Made by a program: the position numbers and the translations under genes. This document shows positions 24,705 to 34,453 of a stretch of DNA of 64,000 bases, piece by piece. The notes below the pieces were generated by a model. It did not search any database. It had not been told where the DNA came from and saw only the letters and a list, made by a program, of their open reading frames with translations. Origin of the DNA: Opeltia flavorubescens. Its lineage: Eukaryota > Ascomycota > Lecanoromycetes > Teloschistales > Teloschistaceae. The stretch spans positions 1,178,001-1,242,000 of the forward strand of contig KE546977.1 of the NCBI GenBank assembly GCA_000442125.1, read 5' to 3'. Every line of letters starts with the position of its first letter. Position 1 is the stretch's first letter.

Positions 24705-25933
24705 TTAGTCGGACATCCAAGCCGACACCCGGCTAGTACCAAACCTGGCTGCAAAGCGCAGACCTGTGCCACCCATGGGGAAGTAGCTGACAAGGTACCA
24801 TACTAAGGCCGCTAATTGGACGATGGAAGAGAGTAGGGTTAGAATGGTGTTTTGCAGCTGTCATGTGAGGCTCTGGTCAGCAGACATGTTTCGGAAGTCG
24901 CGCGAAACAGCAGACTGGGTCCGGTAATAATCAAGGTAATGGTTGCGAGCAAGAAGGATACACAGGAAGCGCAGACTTACTTTGATTGCGAAGACAAGAG
25001 TCAATGTAATCGAGCCAAAGTATGCAGCAGTAAAAGGAAGCCGGGGACCAGAGATAAGATGTTGTGCATATTGGACCGGACCCATCAGAACTGCCCAGGA
25101 AGCTAAGAATAGCATCGATCCCATCGACCATCTGAAGCAAACAACCGCGTCAGTATCATCCACATTTCGTTTTCTTGATTGGAGGCAAGAGTGAAACCGA
25201 GCTGTAGGCAGTCGGAAACATCTGGTCGATCGGCAGTGACCGTCTGAGCTCGAGCCATCACCAAGCTCCTTTCGGCTGCTGTGGAAGGATTGCAACGCGG
25301 AATGGTGTGCGTGGCGTAGATCATGTTCGTGTCCGCCAAGCCAAAGATAGCCCAATAGGCAGTGCTCCGGAAGATATGAAGCGAAAGAGGTAATGTACTT
25401 ACAATATAGCGAATTTTCGGGGTCTCAACATCAGCGCCGGGAATATTGCAAAACAAATGACAAAACAGACGGCAGCTGCCGCATTGCAAGCACCAAAAAC
25501 GAGTAATCGGTCCCATCTGCTAACTTTTCCATGAGATGATTATTAGCTTTCTGGTCTGTAGAGCATCAGATGTAGACGGCGGGAGGATGCGTTGAGACCA
25601 TGCAGCTAGTTTCTGCGTGTGACGATAACGGCTGTGCAGTAGATAGCGTGAATAGACCAACGCGCTTCGCAGCAAAGCAAATGCAAATATCTGAAGCATA
25701 TTCTACTCACGTGCAAACCAGCCTTCCTCTTCCTCTCTCCGACTAGGAGCAGGCAATGGGGCGCCGGGGCCTTCTTGAGTCGGTAAGCGGACGTAACCAG
25801 AGTCACCAAACGGGTTCAGTGACTGGATCTTCGCGAGGATCGGCGTGGACGAGCTGGTGCTGGCTGGGACGTCTGGCTCGCGTCGAGACCAGCCCATCGA
25901 GTTCAACGAGTCTCGAAAGGAAGCCGATGCCAT
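24705..25933 (-). CDS. SFT2: SFT2-like Golgi vesicle transport protein
   Basis: Four exons on the minus strand, 25933-25711, 25523-25403, 25131-24981 and 24857-24705; 215 residues, the same length as yeast Sft2. The N-terminal 70 residues are soluble and Ser/Pro-rich (MASASFRDSLNSMGWSRREP). Four membrane segments follow: LLVFGACNAAAAVCFVICFA, the FAILWSMGSMLFLASWAVLM stretch, FTAAYFGSITLTLVFAI, and ILTLLSSIVQLAALVWYLVS. The family signature FALSRWDRLL and the end YFPMGGTGLRF are plain. Sft2/Got1 proteins act in retrograde endosome-to-Golgi vesicle fusion together with syntaxin Sed5. Golgi membrane. The exon-2 acceptor (aaaag) has a weak pyrimidine tract, but the phase and family alignment require it. 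Confidence 0.9.
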
Positions 25934-28900
25934 GTTTGCTAGAGTCTTGACGTCTGTCGGTGGCCGTCCCTACCAGATCTGGCCACAGCGCGTGCAAAGT
26001 GGAAGTCGCGAGAAGTGTAGATTACTGGACAATCGTTTTAGCTCGTTGTTGATCCGGGGTTGGCAACCGTATCAAGGCGAGATAGCTTAAGGAAGGACAA
26101 TGCACCAGGATGTAGATCCCGGGAAAATCCTGGGGTAGCAGGGAACTATCGACAGTAACGGTCGGTTGCTAGGATCAAGACGGAGAGGTTCAGTGAGCTA
26201 TGGGCGATAGGTTGGACTTGCGAGCTGCACGATGCGAGAGTAATGCGCGGCGGGAACGGAAGGTTTCGTGCAGATGATCTTCCTGTGGGGTTGGACGGTA
26301 TAGAAGATGTCAAGAGAGACGATTTGCCAATCGATGGGTGGTGTGGCAGTGACCGAGCTTTAGGTAATAACGAGTATGGTTGGAGGTAGCGCTTATTCGA
26401 ATTGGTGCAATATGCAGGCGTGTGACAGGGAGCGGAAAAGCGGTCTTGGATAGTGGTACGCAGCTTGATGGTTTGCTTCGAAATCAAGGGAAAGAGGGGT
26501 TCTATGGAGGTCTGGGAGGGGAGAAGTTAGTTTAGCAAAGCTAAGATAGATAACCGGCGACGGATGGAGGGTGGCTTGTGGCTTTAAGCTCGAAAATGGT
26601 TGGATGATGGAAGGATGCAAGAGCTTTGGGGAAATGCAGCAGGACACCCTCTTCTCTAGAACTCGGTCGTCAAGGACAAGGTTGCGGAGGATAGGAAGAT
26701 TATGTACGAGGTTCTGCACGCTTGGACGTTTCGATGCCTGGACTAAGCTCTTGGAGATGCGAGCGGTGATCGCTGGGGGATGGTCCGGCCGCAAAAGACT
26801 AACCCTATTGGTCTAGCTGACGCATCAGCCGCCACACCTTCTTTGAATTGCCTATCGTCAGGCTACGGAGGCAGCAGCGAACCAATGAACCCTTGTTTCC
26901 CTGAACTATCTCATATTGTAGGGCATACTGTCCTTTTGAGGCCCTGAGAGGCGGCTCCGGGAACAGACATTAGCAGTAGTGAGTCATCGGAAGAAATAGA
27001 TCCCAGTTGAAGCCACCGAAAAGTGAAAAGGGGTGTGGCGCCAGTCTGGGTTGGGATTGGGGGATAGGGCGTCGTGAGGATAGATGATCATCCTCTTGAA
27101 TCGCGGTGGCAGCTGCAGCGGGCACTTGATGCTTGTCTGAGCTGCTTCCAATCTGGTCTGCTCAACATAAGTACGCGACCGAGGTGCAGACGTATCCCTC
27201 ACCTTGCACGAAGCCGTCCATCGCTCCCGTCGCAAGCGAAACGCCATTCAGCCTGCTTCCGATAATACTGACTCCTTCATCTACACAGCTTCACTTCGTA
27301 ATCGTTGCTATTCTGGGGTCATCCGCATCGGTCAGCCCCACCAACCATCTCCCACCTTCGCCCGGACACAACCATTCAAACACATCCGTCAAACCGGTCA
27401 TCCCAAGGTACTCGTCTTCCAAGTCTGGGTCATCCACCTTGAACCGAAAGGCCTCGTGTTACCGGTTTTGCCCCAGATTGACGAAGCCTAAACCTTGGTT
27501 CATTTCGAAGCAGAAAGGAAAGTGTCCAAAGTTTCCTTCGATTTCTCATCGAACGCTATCCGGCGTTTACCAACAAATCCTGCATCCTACCTACCACATC
27601 CTCAGATCCCAGGGCTGCGTCTCAATCGCCATCTGGAACGCGACCCACAGAGCGAATCATAGCTGCCTGCTGCTATTCTCGCTGCTTCTCACACTCTTCC
27701 ACAACTGTCACTGGTCCAAAGGAAAGTATAAAGCTGCGACAGACGCCAACCACGATCGACATCCCCGCCAAGCCAAGAGGTGCAGCACCAACTAAGCGTC
27801 ATCGTACATCCCGCCTTGCCCGCTCCTGGCTTCTTAGTACGGAGCTATCCGACCAAGCGAGTTCGATACACCGACATCTCGACTTCCGCTCTCATCTCCT
27901 CCTGTACAACTACCTCCAACCCCGGCCAACCTTCACTCCGCTCGGTCGGACCTTCAGATACGAGGCCTGTGCGGTACATCCTTGCCCTCGTCGCTGCTGA
28001 GCAGGTCTCGAGGGCAATCTGACCGGGACATTGCGAACTTCCCAGCATCAATCATCTCAGCTGTCCCACTACCTATACATCATAACTTTCGGGCCTACTC
28101 TACCATATATCATCGTCGCCACCCCTTTGCTATTTGTGTAGCCTGCAGAGCATCTCGTCGACCATAAAGAGTATCGATCCCGTCACCATCCAGACAATCG
28201 CGATTGTTATCGACGGCCCGCAGCAGCCATCCGCAGGACAAGCAGTGGTACGATATCCCACCATTCCTCATTGATTGCTGTTTCTCTTACTCCAGACTGC
28301 ACCTCCACTCCAACACTATCCGTGATCATCCATTGTCCAAGGACAACCCCTCATTCATGACGACAATTGGTCGGTTCTGCTAGCCCATTCAGGGCATGCA
28401 CGGCTACTTGCAAGCTGTTTCTTCTTTTGCAGCACAACCATTCTCTCTCCGCCGCCCCATGTAACCCTTTCACCTCTACACCTAGATTGATCACGGAGTC
28501 ACACAGCATCTTGCATCGCTAACCTTGGGTTTAGGCACTTCGTTTCAGTTCCATATTGAGGGATTACTATTCGATTGGCACGAAACCCGGCAATCGCCCT
28601 GCGCAGGCTAAAGCAAGAGCAGCTTTAAACACGTTTAAGAGAGTCACGACTCCACTGATAAAGATTATCTCGGTTGTGCCGCGTAAAACCGAGCGAGATC
28701 TGCAGGCGATCATCGACTTATAACCATCATCATTAGTACGGCAGCAATTCGCTTCACTTGAAAGACTTTGAAACAGTGAAGCCGGTTTTGAGTTCTTTGC
28801 GTCTTTTCCCACAATCGACAGTCTGCCTTGAACCGACGCAGCACTATTTCTCCGACCAGTGCTTGGCCCGCTGCATTCACTAGAAATATTCAGTGGAGTA

Positions 28901-29125
28901 AGTTCACTTCAGTAAGGACGGATAGTCCGGCAAGCCGAATTCCACACGAAGCAAAGACTACTGCAGTCCTCCGAGTTATTGTTTGAATTGCTTGGGCAAC
29001 CTGGACTGCCATGCCAGTATCTAGTAAGGACTCACTTTTCTTATGAATCATAAACTTGTCAGAATTTTCAGGCTAGATTCGACTTGAATCTTCAACATAT
29101 TCAACTCCAACAGCACATCCTCAAC
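25934..29125. promoter_or_regulatory. 3.2-kb divergent region, SFT2 / bHLH factor, with long pyrimidine-rich leader
   Basis: The two start codons face away across 3.2 kb. From about 27100 to 28560 the plus strand is pyrimidine-rich and low in stops, which fits a long transcribed 5' leader of the bHLH gene. Several short upstream frames occur. No second gene is supported. Confidence 0.4.
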
Positions 29126-30949
29126 ATGAAAAGTCCGTTTGCTCACCAAGTATTTCTTCTAGTCTCTGACCTACAAGATCTCTCTTCCCCCCTTCCAGTG
29201 ATCCGGAAAGACAAATCTTTCACAAATCACGATCCCTTTCTAGACACAACATTAGACGAAGACTTGGACTTCTTCAACGACGGTGGAATCATGGCTGGCA
29301 CTAGTCACTCCAGCCCTTTCATCAAGGACGAACCAGATGACTATTCATTTCCTACTCACAACTTCCCTCCCACTCAACGAGGTTACAATATGCAGTCTGG
29401 GCAGCAATTTGGTGAGAACCAAAGTGGGAGTATTGACCCGTCAGAGCTTATGCAGAATAACAATTTCGGCCAGTACAACATGAGCTCGCAGCAACAGCAG
29501 ATGTCTAATAGCTTCAACATTGGTGGCTCTTTCGTCAATGACGATGAATTACTGGATTTCGATCTCAATGATCCGTCCATGAATCAAGGTCAATTCCAAG
29601 GAAATCAGCAAAGCTTCACTCAGCATAATGCTAATATGAATACCCCTCATTCCTTCCACCAGACGCAACCTGGAATGGCTGGATTGAGCCACATGAGCCA
29701 CATGAACCAGATGTATTCTCATACTCCGGAGAATGCTCCAACACAAAGCCCTTTCATGCATGGCAACTTCAACTACGCACAACATCAAATGAACCATACT
29801 TCACCACGAACTCGGCCAGTCCAAGGTGCTTCGCTTGATAGCAATTTTATGACAACAGGACAGAGAGCCAATATGCCTCAGGCAATGGACCGACAGCTAT
29901 CAAGTTCAAGAAGCCCGATGACACCAAAGACACCTGGTGTGAGTGGTTTGAATCTAGGCACACCAGAATCTGGCAGTCTGCCATCTCAACCTATTCCTTC
30001 AAACTCTAACCAACACCGACACCACAAGAGTCTATCCAATCAATGGGATAGCAACGCTGGTAGTCTACCATCTTATGGAGATTCGCCTCTATCTTCGCCC
30101 GGGCATATGATGAACCATCAAATCTCCGAAGTAATGAGAGCTTCCGGTGGCAAACATGCGTCGTCCTTACCAGCAAAGGTGGACAACCATCAGGCTCCGC
30201 CAGCCTATCAATCACAAGAAGCCAAGCGCCGCCGACGCCGAGAATCACACAACATGGTCGAACGCCGACGACGCGATAACATTAATGAGCGTATACAGGA
30301 GCTTTCTCACCTTGTACCGATGCATCGGCTTGAGGATGAGAAAGTCCGCAAGCATATCGTTAACAACACACCAATTTCTCCTTCATTGATTGCCACAGGC
30401 CGAAGCCCACCTCCAGCAACATCACTTCTGGCCGGTAGTGGGGGTCGTCGCGCAACGACGGCGGGGAACATCAGTATAGGGCTGCCGTTGGAAGAAAAAG
30501 ACAAGGGACCGAACAAGGGAGACATCCTCAATGGATCGGTCAGCTGGACCCGGGATCTCATGTGGGCTTTGCACGTGAAGATTCAGCAAGAGTCAGAGTT
30601 GGCAGATCTCATTGCTTCTTTGGGAGGCAGATGGCCGTTTGAGCAAACGGAAGACGAGAAGCGCATGCGTACCGAGCTGCTCAACGCCATGGCTGAGAAT
30701 GACCCAAGTACCTTCTCCTACACCCGTGGTCCTGGTAGTGGATTGAGGGTTCCGAACCATACCAACCATGCTGGAGAACCTCTCAACAATAGCAATCAGA
30801 TGGGTACTCTGAGCCCACAGAGCTTGAGCCCAGGTGTTCAGTCTGGCGGCAGTGGCACGAACAGTGGTGGCATTGGCCAGCCGCAGTATTGGAGTCATGA
30901 TGGACATGGCTTCAAGGAGGAAGACGAGTACGGGATGGAGATGAACTGA
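29126..30949 (+). CDS. bHLH transcription factor (Rtg3-like)
   Basis: Taken as a single exon of 607 residues from the ATG at 29126; an ATG at 29291 (MAGTSHSSPFIKDEPDDY) is an equally good start, and a pyrimidine-rich possible 3' splice site (ccccccttccag, about 29188-29199) lies between them. The N-terminal 365 residues are Asn/Gln/Ser-rich and probably an activation domain. The basic region at about 366-385 has the His-Glu-Arg signature of E-box (CACGTG) binders (RESHNMVERRRRDNINERIQ). Helix 1 is followed by an unusually long loop before the presumed helix 2 (VSWTRDLMWALHVKIQQESE). The C-terminal part is disordered. Nearest named relative is yeast Rtg3 (retrograde and nitrogen signalling); many fungal copies carry the label 'GlcD gamma'. 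Nuclear. Confidence 0.85.
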   Translation: MKSPFAHQVFLLVSDLQDLSSPLPVIRKDKSFTNHDPFLDTTLDEDLDFFNDGGIMAGTSHSSPFIKDEPDDYSFPTHNFPPTQRGYNMQSGQQFGENQSGSIDPSELMQNNNFGQYNMSSQQQQMSNSFNIGGSFVNDDELLDFDLNDPSMNQGQFQGNQQSFTQHNANMNTPHSFHQTQPGMAGLSHMSHMNQMYSHTPENAPTQSPFMHGNFNYAQHQMNHTSPRTRPVQGASLDSNFMTTGQRANMPQAMDRQLSSSRSPMTPKTPGVSGLNLGTPESGSLPSQPIPSNSNQHRHHKSLSNQWDSNAGSLPSYGDSPLSSPGHMMNHQISEVMRASGGKHASSLPAKVDNHQAPPAYQSQEAKRRRRRESHNMVERRRRDNINERIQELSHLVPMHRLEDEKVRKHIVNNTPISPSLIATGRSPPPATSLLAGSGGRRATTAGNISIGLPLEEKDKGPNKGDILNGSVSWTRDLMWALHVKIQQESELADLIASLGGRWPFEQTEDEKRMRTELLNAMAENDPSTFSYTRGPGSGLRVPNHTNHAGEPLNNSNQMGTLSPQSLSPGVQSGGSGTNSGGIGQPQYWSHDGHGFKEEDEYGMEMN

Positions 30950-31864
30950 CGGGCTTTGCTATCACTTACTAGCATCTCAGCTCAATTTTCTTAATTGTTC
31001 ACTGATCAAATTTGCAAATTTGCTTTTCAACTTTCTTTATTTGGCATATGCATATTACAGGCGTGGAGTGGTCACCAGGTTGTCTACAAGGGGGTGGGCT
31101 GGAGATTGGATTCGTTATGCATAACATCATTCTTCCAGATTGTTACCATTGTCCCTGCATAACAACAGGAGGGAGTTCGTGTCGTCTTTGAGCTTTCTCT
31201 GCTAGCGTATACCAATTTGGGGGGTTTTCTTTGAGTTCTCTGACACACTTATTGCCCAACATGGGGATGTACTTTGCGAGAACACTTTCGTTCATACAAG
31301 ATACCTTAATTAGGGGGCTTTTTGCTGTAGCGTGGAATTTCTGTGGGCTATTACGGTGCGGAGCTATTGCAATAGGCTTTTCTTATCGTTGCTACATCAT
31401 TCAATTGCATACTGCTTGAATAACTTCCCTACATTGCCTAAGTGAAAGCATGTCTTCCCACCTCGTCCATTCCTCGCTTTGGGGCACCCGCTCTACACAA
31501 GCTCCTTGTCATGGAACCAACCACTGTAAATCTAACAGATCGACCTTCAGAGACCTGCTGTCAATTCCGCGTGAGGCTGACCTTCGGGCGTTGTAGGAAC
31601 TATGTCAGCGAATCGGTAATTCTCGGGCATTCAGGCAGATACCATCTCAGCAACAGGGCGGACACGAATGGCACACGAATAATTTCATACTCTCATTTTA
31701 GAAGCGCAAAATTCTCTTATACATGATGTTCTGTTGCCGTTTGGCTCAAAGGATTTTGGGTAAAACAGCGACGAGCCTGCATCATTGACAATTGTCACGT
31801 GACACTTTGCCACTTATTGCCCGCTTCCGACGATGGTAAGTCATACACCTAAACACCTCCCAAC
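30950..31864. other. Intergenic, no gene seen
   Basis: 3' UTR of the bHLH gene and promoter of the next gene. No coding frame is supported. Confidence 0.4.
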
Positions 31865-33302
31865 ATGGCGCCTTCAAGCGGGCACTTACTCGTGCCGAAG
31901 GCTTTGCGGATTTTCAAGTAAGGCCATTACGACTAGGTAAACGGAGTTATGCTCACCCAGACACAGATTCGCCGTCACACAGGCCGGTGCTTTGATTCGG
32001 TCAAGGCTCCCTCAAGCATCGACTGGCGCTGCCGACGGCGTACTACAACCTATTTATCTTCACTCAAAGATCCATCCTACTCACCCTATTGCCCTTCTCA
32101 AACAGTCACGCGCTGCAGCACTCCGAAAATTCTCCTCCCAAACACGACTCAATACTCCGCGGTTTGATCGCCCTTCCTTTCAGAAATCTAAGATTGGCCA
32201 AGCAGTCACAAGAAGCTTTGGATCACCTTTCGCGTCTACCTTGCGGCCTAATTTGACTGGAGGTGCTCTGCCCCGCACAGCCGGAGGCTACACTCTGGGA
32301 GGTGGTCTTCGAGGAGTCAGACACTTTAGCAATACAGGTGGTGCTCAAGCGCAGGTTATTCAGAATGTTAGCGCTGGCTTGCGAGCCTTTTGTGTTGGAG
32401 GCAGCAAAGCCAGGTTCGATGGTGTTGATCAGACGACTGGCGCCAAACGATTCAAAGCCGTTTCCGAGGCTGAAGATGAGGCTCTACGCAAAATGGAGAA
32501 ACCAACGTCTGCCTGGACCAAAGGCACAAACCTCGAGTTCCGCCTAAATCCTACCATTACCGCCCTGTCTAGTTCATACACTACATTCGCCGGGAAAAGC
32601 TTTGGGGGCCAGACACTTAGATCAGATGGCTTCCTTGATATGCTTGGCGTGGATTTTGCCCGCGCTTTGAAAGATCTTTCCGCTATTCTCGTCGATTTGA
32701 AACGGCTGGCTGCATTTGGAGACCTGCCAATCAGCCTCATAAAATCCACAAGTCACGATTCAGCTCTGTCGGTTCGCTTTGCAGGCTGTGACGGCGACAC
32801 AGTAAGTCGTCTATGCGATGAGGTTGGTGTTCGCCGTGGAGTCATTCGGGAAGATGAGGCTTGGAGCAATGACAAAGATGTCGAGATGGCACTATTGTTT
32901 CCTTTTGCGCCTCATGAATCTGTCTGTGATCCTGGCGATGAATCAGCCATGATTACTGAGACTATCCAACCTGACCATGAGGTCGCTCCGGAGCAGCTAG
33001 AATGGCGCAATATGTTGTCTCCGTCTTACCATCACCGCGAGCATGCTGATGATCATTCTACGGACTACGACCATATTGATACTCCAGGATCCACCAATAC
33101 GCCACATTATTCCTATGGAATACCGACTCCAAGATCTCCGTCTGGATATGAAAGCCTTCGCGAGAGCGATTTTGCGGCGGAAGATCCATACTACCACCAA
33201 AATTCGAGTCCTCGGAGGGATCGTGCAAGAGAGGCAGGAGGTCTTCAAGGCTTGGAAAGCATATACAGGTTTCTTGCCGAATGCGATGAAGCACGAAGAT
33301 GA
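31865..33302 (+). CDS. Fungal protein of the family labelled 'casein kinase II beta 2 subunit'
   Basis: Two exons, 31865-31917 and 31967-33302, with a 49-bp intron (gtaagg...acacag); 462 residues. The 5' exon MAPSSGHLLVPKALRIF was found by phase and splice signals and gives a normal ATG. The first about 120 residues are basic, Ser/Ala/Leu-rich and poor in acids (IRSRLPQASTGAA, RQSRAAALRKFSS-like), like a mitochondrial presequence. The centre (LEFRLNPTITALSSSYTTF, LDMLGVDFARALKDLSAIL, RFAGCDGDTVSRLCDEVGVR) is conserved among filamentous fungi, in which I recall the 'casein kinase II beta 2' name. The zinc ribbon of true CK2 beta (paired CPxxC) is absent, so the kinase label is doubtful. The end is acidic and Ser/His-rich. 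Confidence 0.72.
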
Positions 33303-33578
33303 ACTTAACATGATCATGGTGGCATCAAATTGACATCAAATTCTCAACGAGGAGTGGATTTTGAGGTCCTTCTAAAAAGACAAATGTTCACTGACCATTG
33401 CAGCCGAAAGCTAGAAATTTGAACTGTCATTCGATATTTCTTCAGTCTCGTTATCCTATGCTTTGAGCAATGTGAAAGCGATGAAGCTATTTTTTTTTAT
33501 ATACAAATGCTTTGCTCTTCATTTTATTTTGCTTGGTTAGTTACACCGACGTCCTGATTGATATGATTCCGTTACACC

Positions 33579-33953
33579 TCACATCCCCGTCTTCCCCTTC
33601 AACTCCCCAATCTTCTGACTCGCCTCACTCTTCCCCATCTGCCCCGGCACCTCCTCCCCCGCCTTCTTCGCCATGACAGCCACATACCCCATCTGCTTCC
33701 CCGTCGCCTTATCATCCCCTGTACTCCATGTACTAGGATCCTGTATCGGCTGGCCCGCTGCTGCGTCTGAGTCTTGTGTTGGTTTATCCTTTAACTCGTT
33801 TATTTTCTGGGAGGCTTCGGATTTGTTCATTGAGGAGGGGTTTACGTCCGGGGCGTGCTTTGAGGAGGCGAGGGTTGAGAGGAAGGCTTTTTGTTTTTCG
33901 GTGGGGGCGTCGGCGCCGGTGGCCCATTGGGAGGGGTTGTTGAGTTGGGACAT
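33579..33953 (-). CDS. Small DUF3072 protein
   Basis: Single exon, 124 residues. Two copies of the same module are present: NPSQWATGADAPTEKQKAFL ... MNKSEASQKINELK and DPSTWSTGDDKATGKQMGYV ... MGKSEASQKIGELK. This W-x-TGD...T-x-KQ...KSEASQKI-x-ELK pattern is the DUF3072 domain found in bacteria and fungi. The protein is very hydrophilic, without cysteine or signal peptide, so cytosolic or nuclear. The function of the family is not known to me. It ends 276 bp from the stop of the preceding plus-strand gene. Confidence 0.85.
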   Translation of the reverse strand: MSQLNNPSQWATGADAPTEKQKAFLSTLASSKHAPDVNPSSMNKSEASQKINELKDKPTQDSDAAAGQPIQDPSTWSTGDDKATGKQMGYVAVMAKKAGEEVPGQMGKSEASQKIGELKGKTGM

Positions 33954-34453
33954 TTTGTAGGGTGGTGGTATTGGGGTTTTGGGGGTTGGAGGTTTGAGGG
34001 AGGGATTGAGAGAGAGGATATGGGAGAGAGAAGATTGGGGATTTCGGTGGTTTATTTGTATAGTTGTATAGACTTGGTTATGACGCGTGCGGAAACCGCG
34101 TCACGGCGTCACAGATGATGTCATAGATATCTACACTCACAGGTCAGCGTACTTCATCCTGGAAAATTGACTTCCCCTACCTGTGGTTAGATCAATTTCA
34201 ACAATAAGGCATTCGCTATTGCTTGATATACTATTGCTGCAAATCTGGTAGACCCTCTGGGATATGTATCGCAAGACAAAAGAAGAAAGAAAAGGAATTA
34301 CGATGAGCGTCCACAGGGTTATCATTGTAGACGATCCAACCAGCAAGATCCTTAGATCGGTTATTTCATGAGAGCTGTCATTGAAAAAGTGTTCTATAAT
34401 TGTTACAACCAATCAACTTTCCAGTTGTTGATAACACGCTCCTCCACCCACCT
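33954..34453. other. Intergenic between DUF3072 gene and PKS 3' end
   Basis: 500 bp holding the DUF3072 promoter and the PKS 3' UTR. A G-rich tract on the plus strand (about 33960-34040) covers the DUF3072 5' leader. Confidence 0.4.

Noticed and set aside
27133-27795. 220-codon plus-strand frame in the 3.2-kb region before the bHLH gene
   Set aside because: Composition follows the pyrimidine-rich DNA (Ser/Pro/His/Leu), there is no domain pattern and no good ATG context; more likely leader sequence.
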